Notes: generated by a model not told the origin, from the sequence alone. Shown: positions 7,836-17,233, numbered from the stretch's first letter. The stretch: 60,771 nt of DNA from Sphingobacterium sp. UBA2700 (GCA_002354335.1 DELI01000034.1:1-60771); one strand, 5' to 3'. Program-made: numbers and translations.

Positions 7836-8561
7836 ATGAAAAAGTATGCGGTATTCATGGTGGTATTATTCACTACGATCTTCGGGTTATCCGGCATCAG
7901 TTATGCTGCAGCCAAAAAGGTCCTGATTTTTACGAAGACCGCAGGCTATCGACATGATAATATTGAGAAAGGTGTAGAAGTTTTGAAGAAACTTTATAAC
8001 GATATTGGTATCCAAACGGTGCATTCGGAGGATGCAAATCTGTTCTTGTCCGACACACTCGCTAGTTTTGATGCCGTACTTTTCTTCAGTACCACAGGTA
8101 CGATCTTTAATAAAGAGCAGAAAGAGGCCTTTCAGAAATACATCCGTTCCGGCAAAGGCTTTATGGGCATCCATGCTGCTACAGATACTGAATTCGATTG
8201 GCCTTGGTATAATGAGCTGGTTGGCGCTTATTTCTTGAGCCATCCAAAAGTACAAGAAGCGAAACTCCAGGTCTTAAATCGAATACACCCTGCAACCAAG
8301 CATCTAAACAAGATATGGCTGCACAAGGATGAATGGTATGATTTCAAAGACGTTCAACCAGGTCTCAATGTCTTAATGAATCTGGACGAGGGCTCTTACG
8401 AAGGTGGCAAAATGGGCACGGTGCATCCTATGGCCTGGTTTCGAGAGTTTGAAGGGGCTAGAATGTTTTATACCGGATTAGGACATACCAAAGAATCTTT
8501 TGATAGTATGGCTTTTCAAAAGCATGTCGTTGGCGGAATGCGCTATGTGCTAGGCATGTAA
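7836..8561 (+). CDS. secreted ThuA-like domain protein
   Basis: A 241-residue protein with an N-terminal signal peptide (hydrophobic core about 5-22, cleavage near SYAAA) and a ThuA fold (trehalose-utilisation family, a class I glutamine-amidotransferase-like fold). The opening KVLIFTKTAGYRHDNI and the segment GFMGIHAATDTEFDWPWY are characteristic. The C-terminal motif FYTGLGHTKESF is also family-typical. Exported ThuA proteins in Bacteroidota are linked to sugar use, but the activity is not established. It follows aroB by 2 bases, which is a positional rather than a functional link. Confidence 0.88.
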   Translation: MKKYAVFMVVLFTTIFGLSGISYAAAKKVLIFTKTAGYRHDNIEKGVEVLKKLYNDIGIQTVHSEDANLFLSDTLASFDAVLFFSTTGTIFNKEQKEAFQKYIRSGKGFMGIHAATDTEFDWPWYNELVGAYFLSHPKVQEAKLQVLNRIHPATKHLNKIWLHKDEWYDFKDVQPGLNVLMNLDEGSYEGGKMGTVHPMAWFREFEGARMFYTGLGHTKESFDSMAFQKHVVGGMRYVLGM

Positions 8562-8580
8562 TAAACACTTAGAAAATATT

Positions 8581-8609
8581 AAAGGAGGCTCAATCAGCCT
8601 CCTTTTTTT
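8581..8609 (+). terminator. intrinsic terminator of the aroB transcript
   Basis: A perfect 10-bp stem (AAAGGAGGCT at 8581-8590, complement at 8596-8605, loop CAATC) ends in seven T residues, 20 bases after the stop codon of the ThuA-like gene. Confidence 0.9.
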
Positions 8610-9046
8610 ATCTGTAAAAAAAATGTTGCAAAAATATTTTTTTTATTCAAGGCTTTCCGTAACTTGTAATATAAAACCTAATAATTGAGGAGGGGCGGAT
8701 AGGATTCACCAATTTGAAAGTCCGCATCGTAGAGAGGCCATTTATAAACATTCATAGCTAATTTAAACGAACAAACATGAAACACGCTTACACCCTTTAC
8801 CTTCGCAAAAGTACTTAGTGTAATTCCCACACGATTTGCATTTTTATCCTAGCTAACGTATTTCGATGGCATGGGACACTATTGCGCAAAATTTTGGGAA
8901 TCGACCAAGATATCATAACCTAATAAAGTCTTTCTTTCGTTTCAAGGATTTATTGTAATTATTAGGGCATTCTTTAATTAAAAATATTTGCATATGTAAT
9001 CATTACCCAACTCAAAAAAACAACAAAACAACTAATATATTAAACT
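8610..9046 (+). promoter_or_regulatory. long gene-free leader upstream of susC
   Basis: About 437 bases without a gene. It is AT-rich at both ends. A GAGGAGGGGCGGA stretch (8687-8699) can pair its GCGGA with TCCGC at 8721-8725. A 13-codon frame at 8777-8818 (ATG preceded by ACAAAC, ending TAG) has the sequence context usual for Bacteroidota starts. No full -33/-7 promoter was found. Long 5' leaders before susC genes often host sigma or regulatory RNA control, but nothing here proves it. Confidence 0.35.
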
Positions 9047-12000
9047 ATGGGAAAATCAATTAAATCCATTAGTGGCTCCTATCTTCCTAAAGGGCTACTA
9101 AGGGGTGGTTTCCTGCTTTCTTTGGGACTTTTGTCAATCAGCAATATGGCTGTTGCCGAAGGCAACCTTTGGAATAGGATATCAACCCATCCACTACATG
9201 CGGTACAATCTACCGTAAAAGGCCGTGTATTAGATGCTAATACGAAAGAGCCTATTGCCGGAGCCACTGTTAAAGTGGTCGGCAAATCGACTGCCACTTC
9301 CACCGATGATGCTGGTAATTTTGAGATTAGCGCTTCAGCAAACGATGTGCTTGAAGTATCCTATATTGGGTATCTGAAGGCTTCCTCTGTTGTCACTTCG
9401 CCTTCTCAAAACATTACGATCGAAATGGCTGTTGACAAGACGACCTTCGAAGAGGTCGTGGTAACGGGCTATGGTGCTCAGCGCAAGAAAGACTTGACGG
9501 GTTCTGTTGCTGTCGTTAATGTCAGTCAATTAAAATCTCAACCTGCTGCAACCGCTGTAGAGGCCTTGCAAGGGCGAGCGACAGGGGTACAGATTGTCAA
9601 TGATGGTGCTCCAGGCTCGACTCCTCAAATCCGTATTCGCGGTTACAGTACGATCAACAACAATGAGCCTTTATATGTTATCGATGGTGTTCCGTATGAA
9701 GGAAAGCTAAGCTGGTTCAACCAGAACGATATCGAGACCATGCAAGTACTGAAGGATGCTTCTGCGGCATCCATCTATGGTGCTCGTGCGAATAATGGTG
9801 TTGTGATTATTACAACAAAATCGGGAAAAGCAGGTAAAACCTTGGTCAATGTTGATGCTTATGCTGGCGTCGGCGTGCCGAATAGAGGGGCATTTCCAAA
9901 AATGCTAAGCCCGCAGCAAGTAGTCGATATGAAGAATACCCTGTTCAAAACGAATAACGTAGTGCCCGATTATCTATTGGCTGGTGCAAAAAATAAGGAT
10001 ATCACGGCGGCAGACGTGGACATGGCTAAATATTATTATAACATAAAAGATGCAAACAACTTCTACCAAATAACGAAGGCCAACAAAGAGGGAACCAATT
10101 GGTTCGATGAATTGTCGCAGAATGCGCCTATACAATCTTATCAAATTGGAGCAACTGGCGGTAGCGAAAATGCTACCTACGCATTCTCCGGTGGCTATTT
10201 AGATCAAAAAGGTACGGTTATCCACACCGGCTTCAGACGTTACAACGGACGCACAAATACCCAATTCTCGGCATTAAATAAGAAACTACGTTTCGGTGAG
10301 AACTTACAATATAGTTATACCGAAGGTTATGGCTTCGGGGTAAACCCGAATACTGCCGGAGGGTATATCGGTGAAGGTTCGGTAATGGGTTTTGCATATC
10401 GTATTCAGAATGTTGTTCCGGTATATGATGAAGGTGGAAACTTCGCAGGTACGAAAGGCGGATGGGGTAATGGTCAGAATCCTGTAGCGATGTCCTACCG
10501 CGCGAAAGATAATATGAATCGTCAGAACTTTTTCTTCGGAAATGCATTTGCAGAATACGATATAATCCAGGGATTGACTGCAAGGACTAGTTTCGGTATC
10601 CGTTATGAAAATTATAATGGCTTGAGCTACAACTATCCGAACCCTGAATTCACGGAAGGATCGTTCAATAACGGTATGAGTGAATACCATGGCTATACCA
10701 CCGAATGGACTTGGACCAATACTTTAAACTACAAACCAGATCTTGGCGAAGACCATAGCTTAAATGTGCTCGTTGGTACGGAAGCAATCAGCAATCGCAA
10801 TAGAGGTATCAGCGGCTCTAGAAATGGTTATTTCATTTTGAACAGTTTGGACTATTTCTACCTCGATGCTGGTAGCACGAATATCAATAATGGTGGATCA
10901 GGTTCGGTTGGCTCTATGTTTTCCTTAATGGGTAAGGCTGATTACTCTTACAAAGACCGCTATCTATTAAGTGCTACGGTTCGTCGTGACGGTTCGTCTA
11001 ACTTCGGTGAAAACAATCTATATGGGGTATTCCCAGGTATCAGCGGTGCATGGCGTATTTCGCAAGAGGAATTTGCTCAGGGCGCAGAATGGTTAACTGA
11101 TTTGAAACTACGTGCTGGATACGGGGTAACAGGTAACCAACGCATCAGTGCATACGAATACTTAGCACGCTATAGAGCTTCTTTAACCCAGTCATCTTAT
11201 CCGATTAATAATGAGGTGGTGACAGGTATTTGGAAAAGTAACTACCAAAATCCGGATATCAAATGGGAGCAAGTAAAATCATTGAACTTGGGTATTGACT
11301 TTGCTGTTCTTCAAGGCGACTTAGACGGTTCCATCGATTGGTACAATAAAGCAACAGAAGACATGTTGTTCCGCGTTCCTCTGCCTGCAACTTCAGTAGG
11401 TCGTGCAACTTCGCCATATCAAAATATTGGCGAAATGCGCAATCGCGGTATCGAGGCAAGCTTAGGATATCACTATGGCCGCCGTCAGGAAAAACCATTC
11501 ACATTAGATGTTACCGGTACGATATCAACCTATAAGAACGAGGTCGTATCCTTAGCGCCTTCTATTACGCAAGTTAACTATGGGGCATTCCGCAGTATGC
11601 AGACCTCCTTACTCAAAACAGGGGAAGAGTTCGGTGCTTTCTACGGTTACCAAGCTGATGGAGTTTATAACGACGATGCAGAGCTTAAAAACTCTCCAAT
11701 ATATCCAGGAGCGCGCTTGGGCGGTGCAAAATACAAAGATATCAACGGCGATGGCAAGATCGATCCTGCTGACCGTACGATCATCGGTAGTCCGCACCCT
11801 GATTTTGTGTACTCGTTAAATCTTGCAGCAGCTTACAAGGACTTTGATTTAACCTTATTCTTCTACAGTTCTCAAGGTAATGACCTTTACGAAGCAACGC
11901 GTTACTTCACAGATTTCGGTGTTTTCAATGGACAGTACAGCACACGTTTATTAGATGCTTGGAGCCCTAACAATACAGGTAGTGAAGTTCCATCAATCAT

Positions 12001-12310
12001 CGGTCAGGGCGATCTTAATGAAATGGAGGTTGCTACTTCATCACTATACATCCAGGATGGTAGTTTCTTAAAGCTTAAAAACTTACAGATCGGTTATAAT
12101 TTAAACACAACCAAATTGTTTGGACAGAATACGTCGTTCAATAAAATGCGTATCTATTTTGGAGCAACAAATCTATTCACGATTACGAAGTACACAGGTC
12201 TAGATCCAGAGATTTCAGCTACACCATCGGATTACCCGGCATTGGGTGTTGACTTTGGGGTTTATCCGCAATCTAGACAGTACACTTTAGGCGTGAGCTT
12301 AGGATTCTAG
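9047..12310 (+). CDS. SusC/RagA-family TonB-linked outer membrane importer
   Basis: A 1087-residue TonB-dependent transporter. A signal peptide (about 1-37, hydrophobic core GGFLLSLGLLSISNMAVA) is followed by a carboxypeptidase-regulatory-like domain (about 57-129, VKGRVLDANTKEPIAGATV), the TonB-box-like EEVVVTGYG at 135-143, the plug (about 145-270, with the SusC signature IRGYSTINNNEPLYVIDGVP) and a large beta-barrel ending in GVSLGF. It imports a bound ligand through the outer membrane with energy from TonB/ExbBD. The SusD partner follows 30 bases later. No glycosidase, peptidase, sulfatase or dedicated regulator is next to the pair, so the substrate cannot be inferred. Confidence 0.96.
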   Translation: MGKSIKSISGSYLPKGLLRGGFLLSLGLLSISNMAVAEGNLWNRISTHPLHAVQSTVKGRVLDANTKEPIAGATVKVVGKSTATSTDDAGNFEISASANDVLEVSYIGYLKASSVVTSPSQNITIEMAVDKTTFEEVVVTGYGAQRKKDLTGSVAVVNVSQLKSQPAATAVEALQGRATGVQIVNDGAPGSTPQIRIRGYSTINNNEPLYVIDGVPYEGKLSWFNQNDIETMQVLKDASAASIYGARANNGVVIITTKSGKAGKTLVNVDAYAGVGVPNRGAFPKMLSPQQVVDMKNTLFKTNNVVPDYLLAGAKNKDITAADVDMAKYYYNIKDANNFYQITKANKEGTNWFDELSQNAPIQSYQIGATGGSENATYAFSGGYLDQKGTVIHTGFRRYNGRTNTQFSALNKKLRFGENLQYSYTEGYGFGVNPNTAGGYIGEGSVMGFAYRIQNVVPVYDEGGNFAGTKGGWGNGQNPVAMSYRAKDNMNRQNFFFGNAFAEYDIIQGLTARTSFGIRYENYNGLSYNYPNPEFTEGSFNNGMSEYHGYTTEWTWTNTLNYKPDLGEDHSLNVLVGTEAISNRNRGISGSRNGYFILNSLDYFYLDAGSTNINNGGSGSVGSMFSLMGKADYSYKDRYLLSATVRRDGSSNFGENNLYGVFPGISGAWRISQEEFAQGAEWLTDLKLRAGYGVTGNQRISAYEYLARYRASLTQSSYPINNEVVTGIWKSNYQNPDIKWEQVKSLNLGIDFAVLQGDLDGSIDWYNKATEDMLFRVPLPATSVGRATSPYQNIGEMRNRGIEASLGYHYGRRQEKPFTLDVTGTISTYKNEVVSLAPSITQVNYGAFRSMQTSLLKTGEEFGAFYGYQADGVYNDDAELKNSPIYPGARLGGAKYKDINGDGKIDPADRTIIGSPHPDFVYSLNLAAAYKDFDLTLFFYSSQGNDLYEATRYFTDFGVFNGQYSTRLLDAWSPNNTGSEVPSIIGQGDLNEMEVATSSLYIQDGSFLKLKNLQIGYNLNTTKLFGQNTSFNKMRIYFGATNLFTITKYTGLDPEISATPSDYPALGVDFGVYPQSRQYTLGVSLGF

Positions 12311-12340
12311 GATTTTTATTATTTCAAAAGAACAAATATT

Positions 12341-14041
12341 ATGAAACGTTATAAACTATATACCTATCTAATCGCTGGCACCTTAGCGCTGAGCTCATGT
12401 GGGAAGGACTTCTTGAAGAAGCTACCCCAAGGGGAGCTTTCTGAGCCACAGGTAGGAAATAAAGAAGGAGTTGAAGGTTCCCTTTTAGGAGCCTACAGCA
12501 TATTAAATGGTAATGTAAGTGGAACCTGGGGCAATTATGCATCTGCGCCTAGCCAATGGCTTTTTGGCGAGGTCGCTTCTGATAATGCGCATAAAGGATC
12601 AGAAGGTGGTGACCAACCTTACATGGCTAATATTGAAAGTTATAAAGCAACGAGCGTCAATGATAACTTGAGCACCATGTGGCAAGTTTATTATGAAGGG
12701 GTATTGCGCTGTAACAATACATTGAAACTGCTCGCTGCCGATCAAAGCGGTAAGAAAGAGATCACTGAAGAGCGAGCAAAGCAAATTCAGGGCGAAACCA
12801 AAATGCTGCGTGCGCATTATTATTTCTATTTATGGCGCATCTTCAAAAAGGTTCCATACCTGGATGAAAATACCACCGCCGATGAAGCATTGAAGATTGG
12901 TAACGACGTTGATGTGCTTCCGAAAATAGAAGAAGACTTGCGCTTTGCCGTTGCTAACTTGAGTGAGCAGAAATATAATAACGATGCCGGACGCATGAAT
13001 AAGCGTGCTGCGCAGGCTTATCTTGGCAAAGTGCTTTTGTATAATAAAAAGTATCCAGAAGCGCTCACCTTGTTTAACGCGGTGATGGCAGGAACAGATT
13101 TGACAAGCATGCCTTTCTGGAATAACTTCGATGTAACGAAAGAAAATGGGCCAGAAGCGCTTGTCGTTTCTAAGCATGCCATCAATTCTAACGGTAATGC
13201 AGAGAATGGTAATGTCGGCGATATGCTTTCAGGTTTGTCAGGAACTGCGCCAGTAAACTGCTGTGGTTTTTATCAACCAACGATCGATCTTGTCAATGCA
13301 TACAAGGTCGACGCAAATGGACTTCCTTTGTTAGATAACTACAGAACAAACCCTTACGTTTCTGACTTCGGTTTGCCAGCAGGCCAAAAAGAAGGCTATG
13401 AGTTAAACGTCGATTTGTCGTTTGACCCTCGCTTAGACTATACCGTTGGCCGCCGTGGCGTACAATACTTAGATTGGGGTGTGATGCCAGGCGACTCTTG
13501 GATTAGAGAAGCTGTAACGGGTGGTCCGTTCGTAGGAATCAAAACAATGATACCAAAGTCGCTTTTTGCTGCACAAGCAGCACCAGGCGAGCCATATATC
13601 ACAGGTTTAGATGTTAACATCATTCGTCTTGCAGATGTGTATTTGATGGCTGCAGAATGCGAAATCGAAGCAGGAAGCTTAGCGAATGCATTGAAGTTAG
13701 TCAATGCGGTTAGAACACGCGCAGCATCCTTAGCGCCGAAGAAAACTGAATCTGGCGTCAATGCCGCGAAATATAATGTTAAACCTTATCCATCCTTCCC
13801 CGACAAGAATTACGCCCTTAAAGCGGTGCGATTCGAGCGTCGCCTAGAGTTAGCGATGGAAGGACACCGATTCTTCGACTTAGTGCGCTGGGGAATCGCA
13901 AAATCGACGCTGGAAAGCTATTCAGCATTCGAAGGCAATATCATCCCGACCTACAAAAACTTGGTGTTCAATGCGAACAACGAGTATTGGCCGATACCTC
14001 AAGAAGAGCTTGATAGAAATAGCAATTTGAAGCCTAATTAA
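12341..14041 (+). CDS. SusD/RagB-family surface lipoprotein
   Basis: A 566-residue lipoprotein with a lipobox ending at C20 (LALSSC), hence lipidated and probably displayed on the cell surface as the lid of the SusC channel. The helical SusD core with tetratricopeptide-like pairs is recognisable (MLRAHYYFYLWRIFKKVPYL near residue 145-165; AAQAYLGKVLLYNKKYPEA in the middle) and the C-terminal signature VRFERRLELAMEGHRFFDLV precedes the final WPIPQEELDRNSNLKPN. It binds substrate for transfer to SusC. Its last four codons and stop form the left arm of a long terminator palindrome at 14028-14088. Confidence 0.96.
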   Translation: MKRYKLYTYLIAGTLALSSCGKDFLKKLPQGELSEPQVGNKEGVEGSLLGAYSILNGNVSGTWGNYASAPSQWLFGEVASDNAHKGSEGGDQPYMANIESYKATSVNDNLSTMWQVYYEGVLRCNNTLKLLAADQSGKKEITEERAKQIQGETKMLRAHYYFYLWRIFKKVPYLDENTTADEALKIGNDVDVLPKIEEDLRFAVANLSEQKYNNDAGRMNKRAAQAYLGKVLLYNKKYPEALTLFNAVMAGTDLTSMPFWNNFDVTKENGPEALVVSKHAINSNGNAENGNVGDMLSGLSGTAPVNCCGFYQPTIDLVNAYKVDANGLPLLDNYRTNPYVSDFGLPAGQKEGYELNVDLSFDPRLDYTVGRRGVQYLDWGVMPGDSWIREAVTGGPFVGIKTMIPKSLFAAQAAPGEPYITGLDVNIIRLADVYLMAAECEIEAGSLANALKLVNAVRTRAASLAPKKTESGVNAAKYNVKPYPSFPDKNYALKAVRFERRLELAMEGHRFFDLVRWGIAKSTLESYSAFEGNIIPTYKNLVFNANNEYWPIPQEELDRNSNLKPN

Positions 14042-14088
14042 ATGAAAAGCTGCCTGAAAAGGCAGCTTTTTCATTTAATTAGGCTTCA
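14028..14088 (+). terminator. extended palindromic terminator overlapping the end of susD
   Basis: Left arm 14028-14055 and right arm 14060-14088 pair over 28 positions with a single bulged A and a GAAA tetraloop (14056-14059). The central part (AAAAGCTGCCT ... AGGCAGCTTTTT) is a normal intrinsic terminator. The outer part (TGAAGCCTAATTAAATG) includes the last codons of susD, so a nearly exact inverted copy of the gene's end sits downstream. Confidence 0.85.
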
Positions 14089-14424
14089 GTATTTAGTATT
14101 TAGTAGTTAGTAGTTAGACCTAGGGTGGGAATAGACGTTAGATATAAGGTGTGAGATTTTTGTTTTGAATACCAAGATGGGGAAGATGTAAGGATATGCA
14201 GGATTTTTATCTTGAACCAGGAAAGGAAGGATGAAAAGATTAACATGATCCTGTCAATCCTTAAATCCTTGTTTTCTTGGTTCAAGACAAAACTCATCCT
14301 TCTTTTTCAAAGTTTAAAGACAAACTTTCCTTCCTTTCCTGTCAAAATCTTATACCTAATATCTTATATCTAACGTTTAATTCCACCCTAGGTCTAGTTA
14401 CTAACTACTAACTACTAAATACTA
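14089..14424. repeat. interspersed composite repeat, copy 2 (palindromic)
   Basis: The left edge (TATTTAGTAGTTAGTAGTTAG, core GACCTAGGGTGGGAA at 14117-14131, then GTTAGATATAAG) returns in inverted form at the right edge (TATATCTAACGTTTAATTCC, CACCCTAGGTCTAG, then tandem TAACTACTAACTAC). Inside is a second inverted layer: TCTTGAACCAGGAAAGGAAG near 14210 against TTCTTGGTTCAAGA near 14276. The whole segment is thus a large nested palindrome. No coding sequence is apparent. Confidence 0.75.
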
Positions 14425-14484
14425 CCCAATTCAAACCCCAATCAAACCCGCTCAGAAGCGGGTTTGATTGGGGTTTGAATTGGG
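14425..14484. repeat. perfect 28-bp inverted repeat upstream of dacB
   Basis: Arms 14425-14452 and 14457-14484 are exact complements of one another with a 4-base loop (CAGA). The arms are built of CAAACCC-type units (CCCAATTCAAACCCC, ATCAAACCCGCT). The same unit series, extended to 14497, occurs in opposite orientation at 35927-35957. It has no T-run, so it is not an ordinary terminator. Confidence 0.8.
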
Positions 14485-14574
14485 TTTACAATGGGTTATC
14501 AAGGGTTGTGTCTAATCTTAGGTATCACTTTAATCTATTTCTCTTATATTTACCGATTATTGAAAATCAACCTT

Positions 14575-15873
14575 ATGAAAAGAATCGTTGCGACTTGTTG
14601 TACATTACTGGTCTCTATCGCTGTTTTTGCACAGAATTATAGTGAGCTCAGTGGGCTTTTTCAGAACTCTACAGTGCTGAATAAGCATTATGTGGGTTTC
14701 AGTTTATACGACTTGTCGAACAAGCAATTTGTTTATGGGCAGAATGAGGATAAGCATTTCACGCCGGCTTCCAACACCAAAGTCTTTACGCTTTATACAG
14801 CGTTGAAGCTGATAGGAGACTCTATTCCAGGCCTAGCCTATGTGGAGCGTGGCGACTCCCTGATATTCTGGGGGACGGGCGATCCGACGTTTTTGCATGC
14901 GAAGTTTAAGGATGCTAAGGTTTTCAACTTTCTGAAAGATTCTAAGAAGCAGTTATATTATGCGGCGACAAAATCGCAGGAGCCTTTCTACAGAAATGGT
15001 TGGTCGGTAGAGGATTATGAGTATTATTATCAACCGGAGGTTTCGGTACTTCCGATGTATGGCAATGTGATCTTATTTAAAGAGCAGGCCGGAAAACTAG
15101 AACTTACGCCGCGTTATTTTGATCGATATCTTAGTTATAAGCAGGACACGACGTCTAGGTTCTTGATACACCGAGATTATGGTTCGAATGTGATGGACTA
15201 TAATTCCGTTCCATTGCCAAAGGGGTATATCAATGAGAAACCTTTTCATGTTACGGATTCGTTGCTGGTCAATTTGCTTCAGGACACGCTGAAGAAGTCT
15301 GTTGCTTTGCTGCATGCTCCTTTGGCATCAGATGCGAAAATTATATACTCGGTAAAAACGAGAGATGTGGTACGCGAGATGATGCTGCCGAGCGATAATT
15401 TTCTGGCCGAGCAATTGAACATGGTTGCGTCGTTCGTAAAAAACAGAGCTTTCCATACCAAAAGTCTGCGGCAGCATATGCAAGATGAGTTTTATCGTTT
15501 CTTTCCCGATACGATCGAGTTGAGGGATGGTAGCGGGCTGTCTTCATATAATAAGATTACGCCTCGGAGTATGGTAACCTTATTGAACTGGATTCATTCC
15601 GACATTCCGAACGAAGCCGATAAGTTTTATCTTTTTCCTGCAGGCGGCCTTGAGGGTACTTTAAAGAATGTTTATCCAACGCCGGGAGGGAAGCCTTATG
15701 TTTGGGCAAAAACAGGCACAATCAATTCGGTTCATTGCCAGAGTGGCTATATCGTCACGAAAAAGGGAAGTCGTTTTGCTTTCTCATTTCTAAACAATAA
15801 CTTTCTCGGGAGTGCCAGTCCGGTTCGTAAAGAAATGGTGAAAATAGTTAATTATATCTACGAAAACTATTAG
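14575..15873 (+). CDS. dacB: D-alanyl-D-alanine carboxypeptidase, PBP4 type (S13)
   Basis: A 432-residue periplasmic penicillin-binding protein that trims or cuts peptidoglycan peptides. A signal peptide (1-20, ends AVFAQ) is followed by the three active-site motifs of peptidase family S13: S66-N-T-K69, SDN in LPSDNFLAEQ, and KTG in WAKTGTI. The ATG at 14575 is chosen because the signal peptide begins there; the frame extends to 14491 but that part lies in repeat DNA. E. coli PBP4 is slightly longer (477 residues). The upstream 530 bases are filled by repeats. Confidence 0.94.
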   Translation: MKRIVATCCTLLVSIAVFAQNYSELSGLFQNSTVLNKHYVGFSLYDLSNKQFVYGQNEDKHFTPASNTKVFTLYTALKLIGDSIPGLAYVERGDSLIFWGTGDPTFLHAKFKDAKVFNFLKDSKKQLYYAATKSQEPFYRNGWSVEDYEYYYQPEVSVLPMYGNVILFKEQAGKLELTPRYFDRYLSYKQDTTSRFLIHRDYGSNVMDYNSVPLPKGYINEKPFHVTDSLLVNLLQDTLKKSVALLHAPLASDAKIIYSVKTRDVVREMMLPSDNFLAEQLNMVASFVKNRAFHTKSLRQHMQDEFYRFFPDTIELRDGSGLSSYNKITPRSMVTLLNWIHSDIPNEADKFYLFPAGGLEGTLKNVYPTPGGKPYVWAKTGTINSVHCQSGYIVTKKGSRFAFSFLNNNFLGSASPVRKEMVKIVNYIYENY

Positions 15874-15884
15874 TCGTAATTCAA

Positions 15885-15892
15885 TACATTTG
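15885..15892 (+). promoter_or_regulatory. -7 box upstream of the MFS gene
   Basis: TACATTTG matches TAnnTTTG and lies 21 bases before the ATG at 15914. No clear -33 element is visible. It probably starts the four-gene transcript 15914-19757. Confidence 0.45.
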
Positions 15893-15913
15893 GGTATATT
15901 CGCTTAGCATTTT

Positions 15914-17233
15914 ATGAAAATTATCAAGAAAAACGATAAGCGATTAATTCGTTCATGGTCCATGTATGACTGGGCTAATTCGGCTTACAATTTGGTTATC
16001 ACTTCAACCATTTTTCCTGTTTATTATACAACGATTACAAGTAATAAAGAAACTGGCAATGATGTCGTTTCTTTTTTTGGTATTGAGCTTGTCAACACGG
16101 CATTATCGAATTTTGCCTTGTCGATTGCCTATCTCTTGATGGCGATATCGCTGCCTTTTATCTCGGCCTATTCCGATGCAGCGGGGAAGCGAAAGTTCTT
16201 TATGAAATTGTTTACTTATATAGGCGCAATCGCCTGTATGGGTTTGTTTTTCTTCAAAATCGAAACCCTAGAGTTGGGTATTATATTCTTTGCGCTCGCC
16301 GCCATGGGATACATTGGCGGGGTGGCCTTCAATAACTCGTATTTGCCGGTTATCGCGACGCCCGATCAGCAAGATAGGGTGAGTGCTCAGGGATTTGCCT
16401 ATGGCTATGTAGGCTGCGTAACTTTGCAGCTGATCTGCTTTGTTTTTGTGTTCAAGCCCGATTGGTTCGGCATAACCGACCCCTCTTTACCTGCCAGAAT
16501 ATCCTTTTTCTTGGTAGGTCTTTGGTGGATTTCCTTCGCACAGATACCTTTCCGATTTTTGCCTAGAAATAAGCCTACGATAGAGAACGAGAAGTTATCC
16601 TTCTTTGTCAAAGCGAAAAAGGAGTTTATGTCTGTATTGGGGAAAATTCGTCAGATTCCTGCGATCAAGCGCTTCTTGCCGGCTTATTTTTTTTATGCCA
16701 TGGGCGTGCAGACGATTATGATCGTTGCTGCCGCATTCGGTGAAAAAGTATTGAATTTGGGCGCAACGAAGCTTATCGCTTCTATTTTACTGATCCAGTT
16801 GGTTGCTATCGGTGGAGCCTTTATTATGTCGGGTTTGGCGAAGCGATTTGGGAACATTAAGGTATTGATTTTTGTTGTTACGATTTGGATCTTCATCTGC
16901 ATCGCTGCATACTTCCTGAGCAACGAATACCAATTCTATGGAATGGCATTTTTAGTAGGCTTATTGATGGGAGGGATACAGTCCCTTTCCCGATCGACCT
17001 ATTCCAAGCTTATCCCTACTGATGTTGAGGATACTACCGCATTTTTCAGTTTCTACGATGTTTCCGAAAAGCTAGCGATTGTGATCGGACTGTTCACTTT
17101 TGGGATGATCGAGCAGCTTACGCATAATATTCGTTATTCAGCACTTTGTATGTCTGTATTTTTTATTATTGGGCTATTGTTGTTGTTTCGTGTTTTAAAA
17201 TTTAATAAATTACAGATTATTCAACGCTATTAA
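15914..17233 (+). CDS. MFS transporter, UMF1/Atg22-like
   Basis: A 439-residue inner membrane protein with about 12 hydrophobic segments. The N-terminus RSWSMYDWANSAYNLVITST is the hallmark of the UMF1 (Atg22-like) branch of the major facilitator superfamily, and the motif GLLMGGIQSLSRSTYSKLIP in the second half is also typical. Relatives in yeast export amino acids from the vacuole; the bacterial substrate is unknown. The stop codon overlaps the next start by one base (TAATG), so translation is coupled to the Fe-S protein gene. Confidence 0.92.
   Translation: MKIIKKNDKRLIRSWSMYDWANSAYNLVITSTIFPVYYTTITSNKETGNDVVSFFGIELVNTALSNFALSIAYLLMAISLPFISAYSDAAGKRKFFMKLFTYIGAIACMGLFFFKIETLELGIIFFALAAMGYIGGVAFNNSYLPVIATPDQQDRVSAQGFAYGYVGCVTLQLICFVFVFKPDWFGITDPSLPARISFFLVGLWWISFAQIPFRFLPRNKPTIENEKLSFFVKAKKEFMSVLGKIRQIPAIKRFLPAYFFYAMGVQTIMIVAAAFGEKVLNLGATKLIASILLIQLVAIGGAFIMSGLAKRFGNIKVLIFVVTIWIFICIAAYFLSNEYQFYGMAFLVGLLMGGIQSLSRSTYSKLIPTDVEDTTAFFSFYDVSEKLAIVIGLFTFGMIEQLTHNIRYSALCMSVFFIIGLLLLFRVLKFNKLQIIQRY

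Noticed and set aside
14089..14424. Tandem TAGTAGTTAG units considered as a CRISPR array or tandem-repeat locus
   Set aside because: The units are about 10 bases without regular unique spacers, and no cas gene is present in the window.
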